From: Candidatus Poseidonia sp.
GTDB taxonomy: Archaea; Thermoplasmatota; Poseidoniia; Poseidoniales; Poseidoniaceae
Reading direction: 5' to 3'
NCBI GenBank assembly: GCA_022426155.1
Contig: JAKMEE010000012.1
Span: 1-64,000 of the forward strand
DNA length: 64,000 nucleotides
Within the stretch, counting starts at the first letter, position 1, and every line of letters begins with the position of its first letter. Below are positions 35,053-43,012 of this stretch, piece by piece. The notes beneath the pieces are model-generated. The model saw only the letters and a list, made by a program, of their open reading frames with translations, searched no databases and was not told where the DNA came from. Made by a program: the position numbers and the translations under genes.

Positions 35053-36116
35053 CAGTGATTGAGCCAACCCGTGGCCCTGGCCAGTTCGTTTCCCGTTGGA
35101 GGAAGCATGGCCCGGTGGATGCAGAAACTCTTGTTGCATGGAAAGAAGAAGATGCATGGGCGGCTTGGCTTCCACTCGCTGAAGCAGCTTTGTTTTTGGA
35201 TGCACCTGAATTATTGAACGTCATTGAGACTTGCCTTAGTCCCGCCGAACAGGCCGTACTATTGTTGGTGCGACGCCGATGGCTTGGGGATACACATTTG
35301 ATGGAAGCCATTGAGGAGGCCATCAATATCACCCAACACCCCGATACTCGTGATTTGATTCTTGAAGGACGACTTCGAATGGAACGTGGGCTCACTCGAT
35401 ATGAATCTGGAGATGCTGAAGGTGCAGAAGAGGATTTGACATGGGCTGAAACCCGCTTAAAATCAGTTGCAAAAGCATCTCGAGACCATGACTTGTCATT
35501 GTTAAACAAGGCCGCCTTTCATTTGGCCCAAGGTGAGGCCTTGATGGCGCTGCAAGTGTATGGGGACATCTCACGTACGGGAGGTCATGCCCATGAAACA
35601 ATCGCAATTTCACGAATGGGAGCAAGTCGGATTCGAGCCTCTCTGGGCCATATGTTTGATGCTGGCCGTCACGCATGGAACGCCCACAAACATGCAATTC
35701 TTGGACATCAGCAACAAATGGCAATTGAAGCAGGAGCCCTCTTTTTGGAATTATCTCTCCCCCACATCGATGATTCAGCACCCCGTATGCAGGACCAAGT
35801 TGACAACGCCGTTCCAAGAGATGCTGAACAAACAGCACCTATCTTATCGGTCAACATCGCTGATGTCAACGGTGTTTTTGGATGGTGTTTCGAACATTTG
35901 GGTGATGGATATGGAGGGATTGACCGACCAGATTTGCGAGCCATGTTTTCACTGGCCCACCGATTGGACCGGGTCGATCATTTTGAGGAATTAATACAGC
36001 AACCAGATTTAGTTGAAGATCCAATGCTTGCTGCCGTTGTTCAAGCTTGTTGTCAAAATCAGGAACTGGAAGAACAATGGGGCACTCGACTTGCTCAGCT
36101 CACCATGCTAGAGTGA
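35049..36116 (+). CDS. Helical-repeat (TPR-like) protein of unknown function
   Basis: A 355-residue alpha-helical protein. The alternation of short amphipathic helices with A/L/G spacing (A-E-E-D-L-T-W-A-E-T-R-L, A-L-M-A-L-Q-V-Y-G-D-I) suggests TPR-like repeats, mostly at residues 100-230. No catalytic motif is seen. The proposed TTG start at 35049 overlaps the DHH stop by four bases; the first internal GTG is two codons later. It is the last gene of the exosome operon and ends by overlapping the convergent Nudix gene by nine bases. Confidence 0.7.
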   Translation: MTVIEPTRGPGQFVSRWRKHGPVDAETLVAWKEEDAWAAWLPLAEAALFLDAPELLNVIETCLSPAEQAVLLLVRRRWLGDTHLMEAIEEAINITQHPDTRDLILEGRLRMERGLTRYESGDAEGAEEDLTWAETRLKSVAKASRDHDLSLLNKAAFHLAQGEALMALQVYGDISRTGGHAHETIAISRMGASRIRASLGHMFDAGRHAWNAHKHAILGHQQQMAIEAGALFLELSLPHIDDSAPRMQDQVDNAVPRDAEQTAPILSVNIADVNGVFGWCFEHLGDGYGGIDRPDLRAMFSLAHRLDRVDHFEELIQQPDLVEDPMLAAVVQACCQNQELEEQWGTRLAQLTMLE

Positions 36117-36518
36117 TAATGCCGCACACCATTCGCTGAGTTCCTGAAATTCCTCGATGGTCCAGGTTTTGACAGGGGGGACTTCTCGCCACCACCTTAC
36201 TTCGGACACTTTTTCATCACTGACTGACCATGCTTCTTCCACGGTATCCTCTACGATGACATGTCCAACCCAACCTTTAGGATAATAAGTGGTATTCCAG
36301 GATTTGAGTTCACCACTCATTCCAGTTTCCTCAAATAATTCTCGTAACAGTGCCTCTTCAGGAGATTCTCCCGATTCAAGATGGCCACCTGGTATTTCCC
36401 AGCCTCGTTCTGGATGTTCTACAAAGAGGACTTCGGATTCACCACCCATCACAGTTGGTTTTTGATTTGATTTTGTGACCCAAGCCAAAACAAAAATGGG
36501 GTTTTCTCGTTCTTCCAT
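36108..36518 (-). CDS. Nudix hydrolase
   Basis: A 136-residue single-domain Nudix protein. The Nudix box is complete: G-H-L-E-S-G-E-S-P-E-E-A-L-L-R-E-L-F-E-E (about residues 45-64) followed by T-G, matching GX5EX7REUXEEXGU. The substrate is not predictable; the fold favours nucleoside diphosphate derivatives. ATG 36518 sits one base after the upstream stop codon and is preferred over a GTG at 36530. It is the last gene of a three-gene minus-strand unit (UbiD-like, helical-repeat, Nudix). Confidence 0.85.
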   Translation of the reverse strand: MEERENPIFVLAWVTKSNQKPTVMGGESEVLFVEHPERGWEIPGGHLESGESPEEALLRELFEETGMSGELKSWNTTYYPKGWVGHVIVEDTVEEAWSVSDEKVSEVRWWREVPPVKTWTIEEFQELSEWCAALSL

Positions 36519-36519
36519 C

Positions 36520-37536
36520 TTACATTTCACCTTGAATACGATTGAGCCAAGGTTCAGCCCATTCCTCGCCGGTGGCTACCAGTCGTCGAGCGAGGAAGAA
36601 CGCTTGTTGGGTGTCTCCCCCAGCTACGAGGGTCTCCAATTTAGAAAGGTCGGGATGGACTGTGGCAATCTCTTCTTGCTTGGCAAGGGTTTCTTCGACA
36701 GGTTGCGATGATTGAGAAACGCGCTCAGTAAGTGACTCCATGTTTCGAAGGAACGCATCACGATGTTCTATTGAAGGGCCGGACCATGGTTCTACTTCTT
36801 CTCCATCCATCCGTTGCTTCAATCTTGAAAGAAATTGGTCTCGTACTTCCCGATGGGGCTTGAGTTGTTGAACATGATCATAGCAAGACCACGCTTCATC
36901 GATTTCATCTCGACGCTCGTGAAGTCGGCCCATCTCCATCCAGAGTTCATGGTTTGTTGGTCGGTGTGCGAGAAGATGGCGTGCGAGGTCGATGAACAAA
37001 TCTTCGTGCCCAGCGCTCCGAATTCTTTCCAATCGGCGAGCAAAAACTATGTTAGCACGTTGATCACGAAAATCGAGTCGTTTACATCGCGTGGCAAAAT
37101 CCATGAGTGCAGGAGGCGGTCCTTCCTTGGTGGTCGATGATGAATGGATGAATTTCCACCATGCATCGGGTTCGAGTGGATCCTTGGCGAAGGCAGCTTC
37201 GAGTAATTCTCTGCCAACCATAAGGAAATTAATGTCAGTGAGTTGCTCCAAATGTTCAGGATCTCTGCCCAAGATGGAGAAGATGTCTTCGAGAACAGCA
37301 TGAAGGCCGTCATTATCTTGGTTCATTTCCTTGAGCTCTGCTAAACAACGCCAATTCCGTTCATCTGTAAAATCATGTAAGATGGCCTGCCTTGCATTTT
37401 GTTCTGCCCAAGCAAGATTCTCAGGGGCTCTGTCAACATCAATTTTAGCTAGTTTAGCGAATTTCTGGGCTGCGGAGCGATAACGATTTCCCAGGTTTCG
37501 GCGAGGGTGTTGAAGGAGGTCTTGACTGTCGACCAT
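36520..37536 (-). CDS. Helical-repeat (TPR-like) protein
   Basis: A 338-residue soluble protein built of helix pairs resembling tetratricopeptide repeats (for example W-M-E-M-G-R-L-H-E-R-R-D-E-I-D-E-A-W-S-C, a TPR-like A-Y/W pattern, near residue 210). I cannot assign a function. It begins nine bases after the UbiD-like gene and ends one base before the Nudix start, so the three are likely co-transcribed. It is similar in style, though not obviously in sequence, to the other repeat protein at 35049-36116. Confidence 0.65.
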   Translation of the reverse strand: MVDSQDLLQHPRRNLGNRYRSAAQKFAKLAKIDVDRAPENLAWAEQNARQAILHDFTDERNWRCLAELKEMNQDNDGLHAVLEDIFSILGRDPEHLEQLTDINFLMVGRELLEAAFAKDPLEPDAWWKFIHSSSTTKEGPPPALMDFATRCKRLDFRDQRANIVFARRLERIRSAGHEDLFIDLARHLLAHRPTNHELWMEMGRLHERRDEIDEAWSCYDHVQQLKPHREVRDQFLSRLKQRMDGEEVEPWSGPSIEHRDAFLRNMESLTERVSQSSQPVEETLAKQEEIATVHPDLSKLETLVAGGDTQQAFFLARRLVATGEEWAEPWLNRIQGEM

Positions 37537-37545
37537 GGCATTCCC

Positions 37546-38856
37546 TCATTGGACGGACATAAAGCCAGATTGATCAATACCGAAATCAATGGTTGCATCA
37601 TAGCCAATTTTTGAGGTATTTCCATCATCGTAGCGTGATGGGTCAAGTGAACTTCCTCGTTGACCGGAAAGTATGAGGGTGTCTTTATCCGGTTGCCATC
37701 GAGTCATCATGGCCCATTCAACTCTTACTGGGTCGGTGATGTCGATGTCCTCATCAACAACCGTCACGATTTTCATGCTCCTGTGACCTGCAAAGGCCGC
37801 TTCAATGGCTTTCATTCCATCCTCCTGGCTGGTTTTTCTGATCTTCAAAACAGCGCCTAGCCATCCACATCCACCTTCTGTCATGTGAACATCTAAGCAA
37901 TCAACGACTTCATTGACAGCGGCTTTGATGGTCGGGGCTCGGGGCAATCCCATCAATGTCTTGTGTTCGGCTTCACCAGGGATGAGGGCGTGGAAAATTG
38001 GATTATTTCGATGAGAAATCCCATCAATCTCAATGACGGGCTCTTGACGAACATCATCAACAGTTCCAGTGATGTCAACATAAGGTCCTTCATCATCATC
38101 TTCAAGCGTGATTCTACCCCACATGACATATTCAGCATTTGCTGGCGCATGGATGCCATTAGGCAATTCCACCAATTGTAGGGTTTTTCCATATAATTTC
38201 TCATGCAAAGCAGCGGCGATGGTTAATTCGTCGATGTTTTCATTAAACGACATAGCAGCTGCGAGCAAGACTACTGGGTCAGGTGCATTCACGACTGCAA
38301 TGGACACTTCTCTTCCTTCTTCACGCGCAGCCATGACCATGGTTCGCAGGTGACGTGGAACCAAACGGACAACGAAGTGATTTGGATCTCTTAGGTACTG
38401 ACGATGAAATGAGACATTTCGAATACCGTTATCCTCTGCTATAATGATGCTCGCCGATGAATAACGACCTCGGTCTTCTGGCCAATGGTGCGGGATTGGA
38501 AGAACTGTCAAATCGACTTCAGATTGCTGGTTCTCCAAGCAGGGTGCATTCTCCTGAGATACTATTTCTGGTTGACCTGGATTCGTCATGGCCCAACCGA
38601 GTGTGTCGATGTATGCTTCGGGTTCAATTCCGATGGCCGCACACAATCGGTCACGGGTCAACATGTTGACGGCGGCACGATGGCCGGGGCATTCTTCAAT
38701 ATTGCTAAAGATGGTCATTTCATGCCCAGTTGATTGAGAATGATTGAGCATATCATGAATCAGGCTGACCTGCGAAGGTTCATTGTTCGCTGCGCCAAGA
38801 TGGTCACGGAAGGCCATAGACACTCCAATGAACGGCGGGGTTTGAATGTTGTTCAT
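37546..38856 (-). CDS. UbiD-family decarboxylase (possible archaeal AMPD)
   Basis: A 436-residue UbiD homologue, the prenyl-FMN-dependent decarboxylase family. Recognisable segments are the DRGRYSSASI region near 115, the arginine-rich HFVVRLVPRHLR segment, and the C-terminal DITDPVRVEWAMMTRW motif followed by LDPS. The family removes carboxyl groups from alpha,beta-unsaturated acids. In many archaea a UbiD protein of this size is the anhydromevalonate phosphate decarboxylase of the modified mevalonate pathway. IPK and GGPP synthase within 8 kb make that the leading hypothesis, but UbiX is not visible here. It heads the Nudix operon and is divergent from rpS12. Confidence 0.88.
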   Translation of the reverse strand: MNNIQTPPFIGVSMAFRDHLGAANNEPSQVSLIHDMLNHSQSTGHEMTIFSNIEECPGHRAAVNMLTRDRLCAAIGIEPEAYIDTLGWAMTNPGQPEIVSQENAPCLENQQSEVDLTVLPIPHHWPEDRGRYSSASIIIAEDNGIRNVSFHRQYLRDPNHFVVRLVPRHLRTMVMAAREEGREVSIAVVNAPDPVVLLAAAMSFNENIDELTIAAALHEKLYGKTLQLVELPNGIHAPANAEYVMWGRITLEDDDEGPYVDITGTVDDVRQEPVIEIDGISHRNNPIFHALIPGEAEHKTLMGLPRAPTIKAAVNEVVDCLDVHMTEGGCGWLGAVLKIRKTSQEDGMKAIEAAFAGHRSMKIVTVVDEDIDITDPVRVEWAMMTRWQPDKDTLILSGQRGSSLDPSRYDDGNTSKIGYDATIDFGIDQSGFMSVQ

Positions 38857-38932
38857 GTCAGTTTGAATTGTTGAATCTCTTCAAGGCGAAAACAAGAGAC
38901 TCAGGAGATGCTGCGTTGGCTGCGAGGGATTT

Positions 38933-38942
38933 CATTAAATAG
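38933..38942 (+). promoter_or_regulatory. TATA-like element upstream of rps12
   Basis: CATTAAATAG about 40 bases before the S12 start codon is the best TATA candidate for the S12-S7 operon. It leaves room for a roughly 20-base leader containing the GAGGTG ribosome-binding site at 38970-38975. Confidence 0.45.
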
Positions 38943-38981
38943 GGGCGGCAAGTCGGCGAAGTGCTTCAATGAGGTGTTATG

Positions 38982-39410
38982 ATGGGCAGAGGACTCTTCG
39001 CAGGTGCCAAGATGGCAAAGGACCGACAAAAATTCCGTTGGTCAGACCGACGATACAAGAAGCGTATGCTCAAATCTCGTGCCAAGCACGACCCTCTTGC
39101 TGGTTCAACTCAAGCAAAGGGTATCGTTGTTGAAAAAGTAGGTATTGAAGCCAAACAACCCAACTCAGGGATTCGCAAGGCTGTCAAGATTTCACTGATC
39201 AAGAACGGAAACAAACTTACTGCATTTGCTCCTGGTGACGGTGCTATCAACTTCATCGATGAACACGACGAAGTGATGGTGGAAGGTATTGGTGGGCGCA
39301 TGGGTCGTTCATACGGAGATATCCCCGGAGTTCGTTACAAAGTGATTCAAGTCAATGGTGTGTCTCTCGACGAAATGGTTCGAGGACGAAAGGAGAAGCC
39401 AGTCCGCTGA
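38982..39410 (+). CDS. rps12: Ribosomal protein S12
   Basis: A decoding-site ribosomal protein of 142 residues. The archaeal N-terminus M-G-R-G-L-F-A and the central segment [13 protein letters not shown] (the site of the conserved PNSA/PNSG loop) are present. ATG 38982 gives the family start; another ATG at 38979 precedes it. A GAGGTG ribosome-binding site lies 7-12 bases upstream. It starts the S12-S7-EF-2 block. Confidence 0.97.
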   Translation: MGRGLFAGAKMAKDRQKFRWSDRRYKKRMLKSRAKHDPLAGSTQAKGIVVEKVGIEAKQPNSGIRKAVKISLIKNGNKLTAFAPGDGAINFIDEHDEVMVEGIGGRMGRSYGDIPGVRYKVIQVNGVSLDEMVRGRKEKPVR

Positions 39411-39417
39411 GGTGAAC

Positions 39418-40035
39418 ATGATGAGTGATACAGATTCAGAACCCGTTGAAACCGTCAAACCAATCGCTGGTATTGGTACCAAAGTCTTTGGAAAGTGGGA
39501 TGCTTCAGAAGTTACCTGCAAGGACCCTGGATTGGCTCCTTACATCAACCTCTCAACGGTTGGTGTCCCTCATACCGGAGGACGTCACGCTAATGCCTGG
39601 TTTGGTAAAGCTAAACTTTCCGTGGTTGAACGTTATATCAACAAATTGATGCGAACAGGAAATTACACCGGGAAGAAGATGGGTGCCATGAAGGCCTTTG
39701 AAGGCGCATTGGATAGCATCGCTGACAAATCTGGTAACAATCCTCTCCAAGTCTTTGTTGACGCTATTTGCAATGCTGCACCTATGGAAGAGATCACTCG
39801 AATCAAGTTCGGAGCCGTTTCACAGCCAAAGGCTGTTGATTCATCTCCTTCTCGCCGTCTTGATGTTGCACTTGCTAACCTCGCACGAGGAGCTCAACAA
39901 GGAACAACAAAGTCCAAGCGCACGCTCAAGAGTTGTGTCATTAATGAATTGACAAAAGCCGCAGAAGGCGATGTTACCTCTTTTGCAGTTGGCAAGAAGG
40001 AAGAATTGGAACGCATTGCAGCATCTGCACGTTGA
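39418..40035 (+). CDS. rps7: Ribosomal protein S7
   Basis: A 205-residue head protein of the small subunit that initiates assembly of the 3' domain of 16S rRNA. The S7 signature is seen as K-L-S-V-V-E-R-Y-I-N-K-L-M-R and D-S-S-P-S-R-R-L-D-V-A-L-A-N-L-A-R-G-A. The N-terminal extension is acidic (S-D-T-D-S-E-P-V-E-T), as in other archaea. The start is ATG 39418 (adjacent ATG 39421 also possible), seven bases after the S12 stop and behind AGGTGA. Confidence 0.96.
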   Translation: MMSDTDSEPVETVKPIAGIGTKVFGKWDASEVTCKDPGLAPYINLSTVGVPHTGGRHANAWFGKAKLSVVERYINKLMRTGNYTGKKMGAMKAFEGALDSIADKSGNNPLQVFVDAICNAAPMEEITRIKFGAVSQPKAVDSSPSRRLDVALANLARGAQQGTTKSKRTLKSCVINELTKAAEGDVTSFAVGKKEELERIAASAR

Positions 40036-40305
40036 GTTCCTCGCACTTCCAATTGGTTTTGCCACGCTGCATACCTTTCAAGACTAGGGTATTTTCTCAT
40101 TAGCATCAGGTGACTTTGTTTCTTAACGCACATTGATCTTCTCTCTGATATTTGGCGATTGTAGAATCGCAAGAAAGACCTCTAAATCCAGAAGTTCTAG
40201 TTGGTTTGTTTTTGACCCATGAGTCATGGCTTTTTGGTGGGACGCAGCGAGTCACTTAAGAACCCCTTTTCAGTGGGGCAAGATAACGAGAACACGGTGG
40301 TAACC
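40036..40305 (+). other. 270-base spacer between S7 and EF-2
   Basis: This is the longest gene-free interval in this part of the window. The frame of EF-2 is open upstream to 40219, but the family N-terminus starts at 40306, so that part is likely untranslated leader. Two T-rich runs (40117-40124 and 40203-40214) could be a terminator for S7 and a promoter region for EF-2. No RNA gene was recognised. Confidence 0.5.
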
Positions 40306-42513
40306 ATGGGACGCAAAGAAGACAACATCAAGAAGGCCACAGAGGTCATGCATATACTTCCACAAATCCGCAATCTGTGCATTGCAGCTCACATCGATCA
40401 CGGAAAAACAACACTTTCTGACAACCTTATCGCTGGTGCAGGAATGATGTCGAATGAGTTGGCTGGTGCCGCTCGTGTCTTGGACTTTGACGAACAAGAA
40501 TCTGCACGTGGAATTACCATTAACGCTGCTTCAGCATCAATGGTTCACGCAGTCGAAGGAACAGATTTCCTCATCAACCTCATCGATACACCAGGTCACG
40601 TTGACTTTGGTGGAGACGTGACACGTGCCATGCGCGCTGTTGACGGATGTTTCATTTTAGCTTGTGCTGTTGAAGGACCAATGCCTCAAACAGAAACGGT
40701 TGTCCGTCAAGCTTTGAAGGAAAAGGTGAAGCCTGTTCTGTTCATTAACAAAGTTGACCGCCTCATCAATGAATTGCAAGTCACACCAGAAGACATGATG
40801 GAGCGATTCCAAGCAACCATTACCAAGGTGAACAAGTTGATTCGTCAATTTGCACCTGAAGAATTCAAGAAATCCTGGCAAGTCTCAGTTTCTGATGGAA
40901 CCGTTGCATTCGGTTCCGCTTATCACAACTGGGGCATTACCGTTCCTTACATGGCTAAGTCTAAGATTTCTTTCAAGGAAATTTTCGAATATTGTAATAA
41001 CGAAGACCAAAAGACGCTTGCAGAAAAGGCTCCCGTCCACGAAGTTCTTCTGGACATGGCGGTTTCCAAACTACCAGGTCCAGTTGAATCTCAACCTTAC
41101 CGAATTCCAAATATCTGGCAAGGTGACATTGATTCTGAAGTCGGAAAAGCCATGGTTCAGTGCGATCCCGATGCTGAACTTGCCATGATGATTACCAAGA
41201 TTTGGATGGACCCCCACGCAGGTGAAGTTGCAGTCGGTCGTGTCTATTCTGGGTCAATCAATCAGGGTGAAACTGTCTATGCGATCGGTGCCGCTAAGCC
41301 CGAACGTGTCCAACAAGTATCAATGATGGTCGGAGGCGACCGTATTCCAGTGCCTAAAGTCGTTGCTGGAAACATAGCAGCTGTTACGGGTATTCGATCA
41401 GCAGCTGCTGGTGTAACCCTCTCACGTGACAAGGATTTCGTGCCTTTCGAAGCAATCCGCCACTACTCCGACCCTGTCGTTACCGTCGCTGTTGAACCGA
41501 AGAGTATGAAGGACCTTCCAAAGTTCATCGATGCGCTTCGTTCACTGGCAAAAGCCGATGCTTCTTTGAAAGTGACTACCAATTCAGAAACTGGAGAAGC
41601 ATTGCTTGCTGGTATGGGAGAACTTCACTTGGAAATCACTGTTTATCGAATTGAAGAAGAACAAAACATCAAAGTCAAAGTAAGTCCGCCAATTGTGGTT
41701 TACAGAGAAGGTATTGATGGTTCCAATCGTGGTAATTCCTTCGAAGGGAAATCACCTAACCGACACAACCGTTTCTTCTTTGAAATCGAAGCATTGTCTG
41801 AAGAAGTCGTTGCTGCACTCCGCTCTGGAGCCCTCGGCGATGGACCTGTTCGCTCAGGAGACGCTAAGGAGGTTGGAAACAAGTTCGGAGAATTGGGGAT
41901 GAACAAGGATGTCATGCGTAAAATTTACGCAATTCATGGCACCAATGTCTTGGTCAACGATACCAAGGGTATTCAAAGCCTTCACGAAACTCGAGAATTG
42001 ATCATTGAAGCTTTCAAGGAAGTGTGTGTAAAAGGCCCCATCGCTGATGAGCCAGTTCAAGGAATGTATGTTCGCTTGGTTGATGCTAAGCTCCACGAAG
42101 ATGCTATTCACCGCGGCCCAGCACAAACCATCCCAGCAGTCCGTAATGGAATCAAGGGGGCCATGATGCGAGCCCGTACCGTCATTTTGGAACCAATGCA
42201 GAAGGCTTTCATTTCCGTTCCAAACGATTGGCTTGGACAAGTCACTCGTGAGGTTACAACACGTCGTGGAATCATCGAAGACATGCCATCTGAAGGAAAC
42301 GTTACCACCGTTGTTGGCGTTATTCCAATCGCTGAAACCTTCGGTTTCTCAAACGATATTCGTGCCGCATCACAAGGTCGTGCAGTATGGAATACAGAGA
42401 ACCTCGGATTCGAAGTTCTTCCCCCTCAATTGTTTGACAAAGTTGTCGGAGAAATTCGACTACGAAAGGGTCTCAAGCCAGAACCAAACCCCGAATCATA
42501 CTACTCAGATTGA
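40306..42513 (+). CDS. fusA: Translation elongation factor 2
   Basis: A 735-residue translocase GTPase. The N-terminal motifs are AAHIDHGKTTLSDNL (G1, about residues 25-39), RGITIN (G2), DTPGHVDF (G3) and NKVDR (G4); the C-terminal domains follow the archaeal/eukaryotic EF-2 pattern. The site of diphthamide is the histidine in the domain IV region near D-A-K-L-H-E-D-A-I-H-R-G. Dph6-like and SBDS genes elsewhere in the window act on or with EF-2. ATG 40306 is chosen because the longer open frame adds residues not found in the family. Confidence 0.98.
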   Translation: MGRKEDNIKKATEVMHILPQIRNLCIAAHIDHGKTTLSDNLIAGAGMMSNELAGAARVLDFDEQESARGITINAASASMVHAVEGTDFLINLIDTPGHVDFGGDVTRAMRAVDGCFILACAVEGPMPQTETVVRQALKEKVKPVLFINKVDRLINELQVTPEDMMERFQATITKVNKLIRQFAPEEFKKSWQVSVSDGTVAFGSAYHNWGITVPYMAKSKISFKEIFEYCNNEDQKTLAEKAPVHEVLLDMAVSKLPGPVESQPYRIPNIWQGDIDSEVGKAMVQCDPDAELAMMITKIWMDPHAGEVAVGRVYSGSINQGETVYAIGAAKPERVQQVSMMVGGDRIPVPKVVAGNIAAVTGIRSAAAGVTLSRDKDFVPFEAIRHYSDPVVTVAVEPKSMKDLPKFIDALRSLAKADASLKVTTNSETGEALLAGMGELHLEITVYRIEEEQNIKVKVSPPIVVYREGIDGSNRGNSFEGKSPNRHNRFFFEIEALSEEVVAALRSGALGDGPVRSGDAKEVGNKFGELGMNKDVMRKIYAIHGTNVLVNDTKGIQSLHETRELIIEAFKEVCVKGPIADEPVQGMYVRLVDAKLHEDAIHRGPAQTIPAVRNGIKGAMMRARTVILEPMQKAFISVPNDWLGQVTREVTTRRGIIEDMPSEGNVTTVVGVIPIAETFGFSNDIRAASQGRAVWNTENLGFEVLPPQLFDKVVGEIRLRKGLKPEPNPESYYSD

Positions 42514-42514
42514 G

Positions 42515-43012
42515 TTGGTCACCGTGGGAGGTACTGTCCTCGGATTGCACGTCAATCCAAACGGAGGCGTCCCAAAGCATCCCGTTGCGTCTCTTGACAT
42601 CACGTCTGAAGGCTGTGAGGGTGACCGTCAAAATGACCTAAAACATCATGGTGGACCGAACCGGGCCATTTGTTTCATGCAGTCTGAAGTTCTGGATTTG
42701 TTGCGACAACAAGGCCACCCCATTTCTCCAGGCTCTACGGGAGAAAATATCCTCATTGTCGGTCTGCCAACACATGAAATCAATATTGGTACTTTCATCA
42801 CCATCGGTCAAGTCCTTGCAGAAGTCACGGGAGATGCTCCTCCCTGCAAGACGATACGAGCGTCCTTTTCACAGGGTGATTTCAAATCCTTGAGCCATAA
42901 GATCACACCAAAACAAACGAGATGGTATGCTCGAGTTCATGTGGAAGGAAGAATACAGCTCGGTGATAAGGTCTCCATACTCAATGGATTCGAGCCAACT
43001 GGAAATCGGTGA
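42515..43012 (+). CDS. MOSC-domain protein
   Basis: A 165-residue MOSC domain, the beta-barrel found in molybdenum-cofactor sulfurases and in YiiM/YuaD-type proteins. It carries the conserved features G-D-R-Q-N-D-x-K-H-H-G-G-P-x-R-A-I near residue 40 and the cysteine in D-A-P-P-C-K-T-I that holds the persulfide in relatives. The proposed TTG start is one base after the EF-2 stop; GTG 42524 is the alternative. The last 32 bases overlap the 3' end of the convergent isoprenoid gene. Confidence 0.85.
   Translation: MVTVGGTVLGLHVNPNGGVPKHPVASLDITSEGCEGDRQNDLKHHGGPNRAICFMQSEVLDLLRQQGHPISPGSTGENILIVGLPTHEINIGTFITIGQVLAEVTGDAPPCKTIRASFSQGDFKSLSHKITPKQTRWYARVHVEGRIQLGDKVSILNGFEPTGNR

Noticed and set aside
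40219-40305. N-terminal extension of EF-2 from an upstream ATG
   Set aside because: The family N-terminus begins at 40306, and the 29 extra residues have no family counterpart.
42233-42514. Long N-terminal extension of the MOSC gene inside EF-2
   Set aside because: The frame lies inside EF-2 coding sequence; the MOSC domain begins after the EF-2 stop.
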